NCBI RefSeq assembly: GCF_002913715.1
Contig: NZ_PPCE01000009.1
Coordinates: 62,001 to 126,000, forward strand
Reading direction: 5' to 3'
From: Campylobacter concisus
GTDB taxonomy: Bacteria > Campylobacterota > Campylobacteria > Campylobacterales > Campylobacteraceae
DNA length: 64,000 bases
Numbering within the stretch: the stretch's first letter is position 1; every line of letters starts with the position of its first letter. The notes beneath the pieces were generated by a model, which saw only the letters and a program-made list of their open reading frames with translations, was not told the origin of the DNA and made no database searches. A program made the position numbers and the translations under genes. Positions 63,695 to 64,000 of the stretch are shown in pieces.

Positions 63695-64000
63695 TTAGGC
63701 TCTAAAATTATTAAGCCTATCTCTTAGCTCTTTTGAAATTGTAAATTTTGAAAGTTCATATTTATCAAAAATGATGATCAAATCATCACCTAGTGGTTGC
63801 ACTAACCCAAAGCAAGCATCTCTATCAAGATGGTTTTTCTTAAATTTTACGCTCAAAGTTTCAACTTTTTTCTTATCACCAAAGCTTTTAATGGCGATTT
63901 CTTCGATATCCTTAAAGTAAAATTTTATGCTTTTTGAGCCTTTTGTGATGATAAATCCATCATCTTCGATACTTAAAAAGCTATTTTGTAAAATTTTTCT
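63695..64000 (-). CDS. Hypothetical protein, 3' part only (runs off the window)
   Basis: The last 101 codons of a minus-strand gene whose start lies beyond position 64000. The visible part reads from RKILQNSFLSIEDDGF to the C-terminus DRLNNFRA, with KFYFKDIEEIAI and FDKYELSKF between; beta strands followed by a C-terminal helix suggest a small PH-like fold, a guess. I know no family. A frameshifted copy sits at 57011-57310. Between this gene and the receptor operon (63456-63694) there is an A/T-rich leader. Confidence 0.7.
   Translation of the reverse strand, partial: RKILQNSFLSIEDDGFIITKGSKSIKFYFKDIEEIAIKSFGDKKKVETLSVKFKKNHLDRDACFGLVQPLGDDLIIIFDKYELSKFTISKELRDRLNNFRA

Noticed and set aside
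1..64000. CRISPR arrays, insertion sequences, tRNA or rRNA genes
   Set aside because: No regularly spaced direct repeats, transposase genes or rRNA-like segments are present, and the gaps between genes are too short for most of these. A single tRNA could be missed by eye, but none of the gaps contains a convincing TTC-arm or CCA end.

Overview
The window reads as a stretch of a low-GC Campylobacterota chromosome, most probably an oral or enteric Campylobacter close to C. concisus. I base this on gene content and order that I recognise from Campylobacter: alaC-like aminotransferase/hom/yraN/trxA/trxB, ilvE with an SPFH protein, bcp and a 4-OT tautomerase, nikZYXWV, carA/DUF507/TauE-type protein/response regulator/ccoNOQP/DUF4006/FixH-like, addB/addA/rplM/rpsI/cadF/HAD phosphatase. 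The species call is inference, because no rRNA gene is present. Nearly the whole window is coding, and many genes overlap by 1-4 bases or start with GTG or TTG.

Layout. 0-7.9 kb (+): amino-acid biosynthesis (alaC-like, hom, dapB), the thioredoxin pair, purF and small proteins. 8-13.3 kb (-): two DUF2393 proteins, hisIE, an SPFH protein, ilvE, dsbA-like, bcp and a tautomerase. 13.4-17.1 kb: a small membrane protein facing a 1102-residue DUF748/AsmA-like protein. 17.2-23.1 kb (+): a five-gene nickel/peptide-type ABC importer with an operator-like inverted repeat in front, then queH. 23.2-30.8 kb (+): fabZ, lpxA, clpX, mreB, mreC, carB. 30.9-39.2 kb (+): a small membrane protein, DUF507, carA, a TauE/UreH-type protein, an orphan response regulator and the complete cbb3 oxidase operon with its accessory genes, including a 33-residue membrane peptide. 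39.3-48.0 kb: flavin-reductase-like protein, AddB/AddA nuclease-helicase, ribosomal proteins L13/S9, CadF/OmpA and a HAD phosphatase. 48.2-51.4 kb: a BaiN/YhiN-type flavoprotein, an MFS transporter and rdgB.

51.5-57.3 kb is the accessory part. It starts with a very A+T-rich two-gene DUF262 + HEPN module, which looks like a defence or toxin-type system, preceded by a perfect 14-bp palindrome. After a TPR gene comes a block clearly richer in G+C: carboxynorspermidine dehydrogenase, a Bcr/CflA-type exporter, two 56-nt hairpin elements whose stems differ by compensatory changes, and a truncated, frameshifted relative of the gene that runs off the right edge. 57.4-63.5 kb (-) holds a YceI protein and a five-gene transport operon: an OprC/NosA-like outer-membrane barrel that appears to lack its plug, a Tat-exported binding protein, permease, ATPase and an NnrS-like membrane protein, with a Fur-box-like site upstream.

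The strongest candidates for something undescribed are the DUF262-HEPN pair, the covarying hairpin repeats, and the plugless receptor/ABC/NnrS operon.
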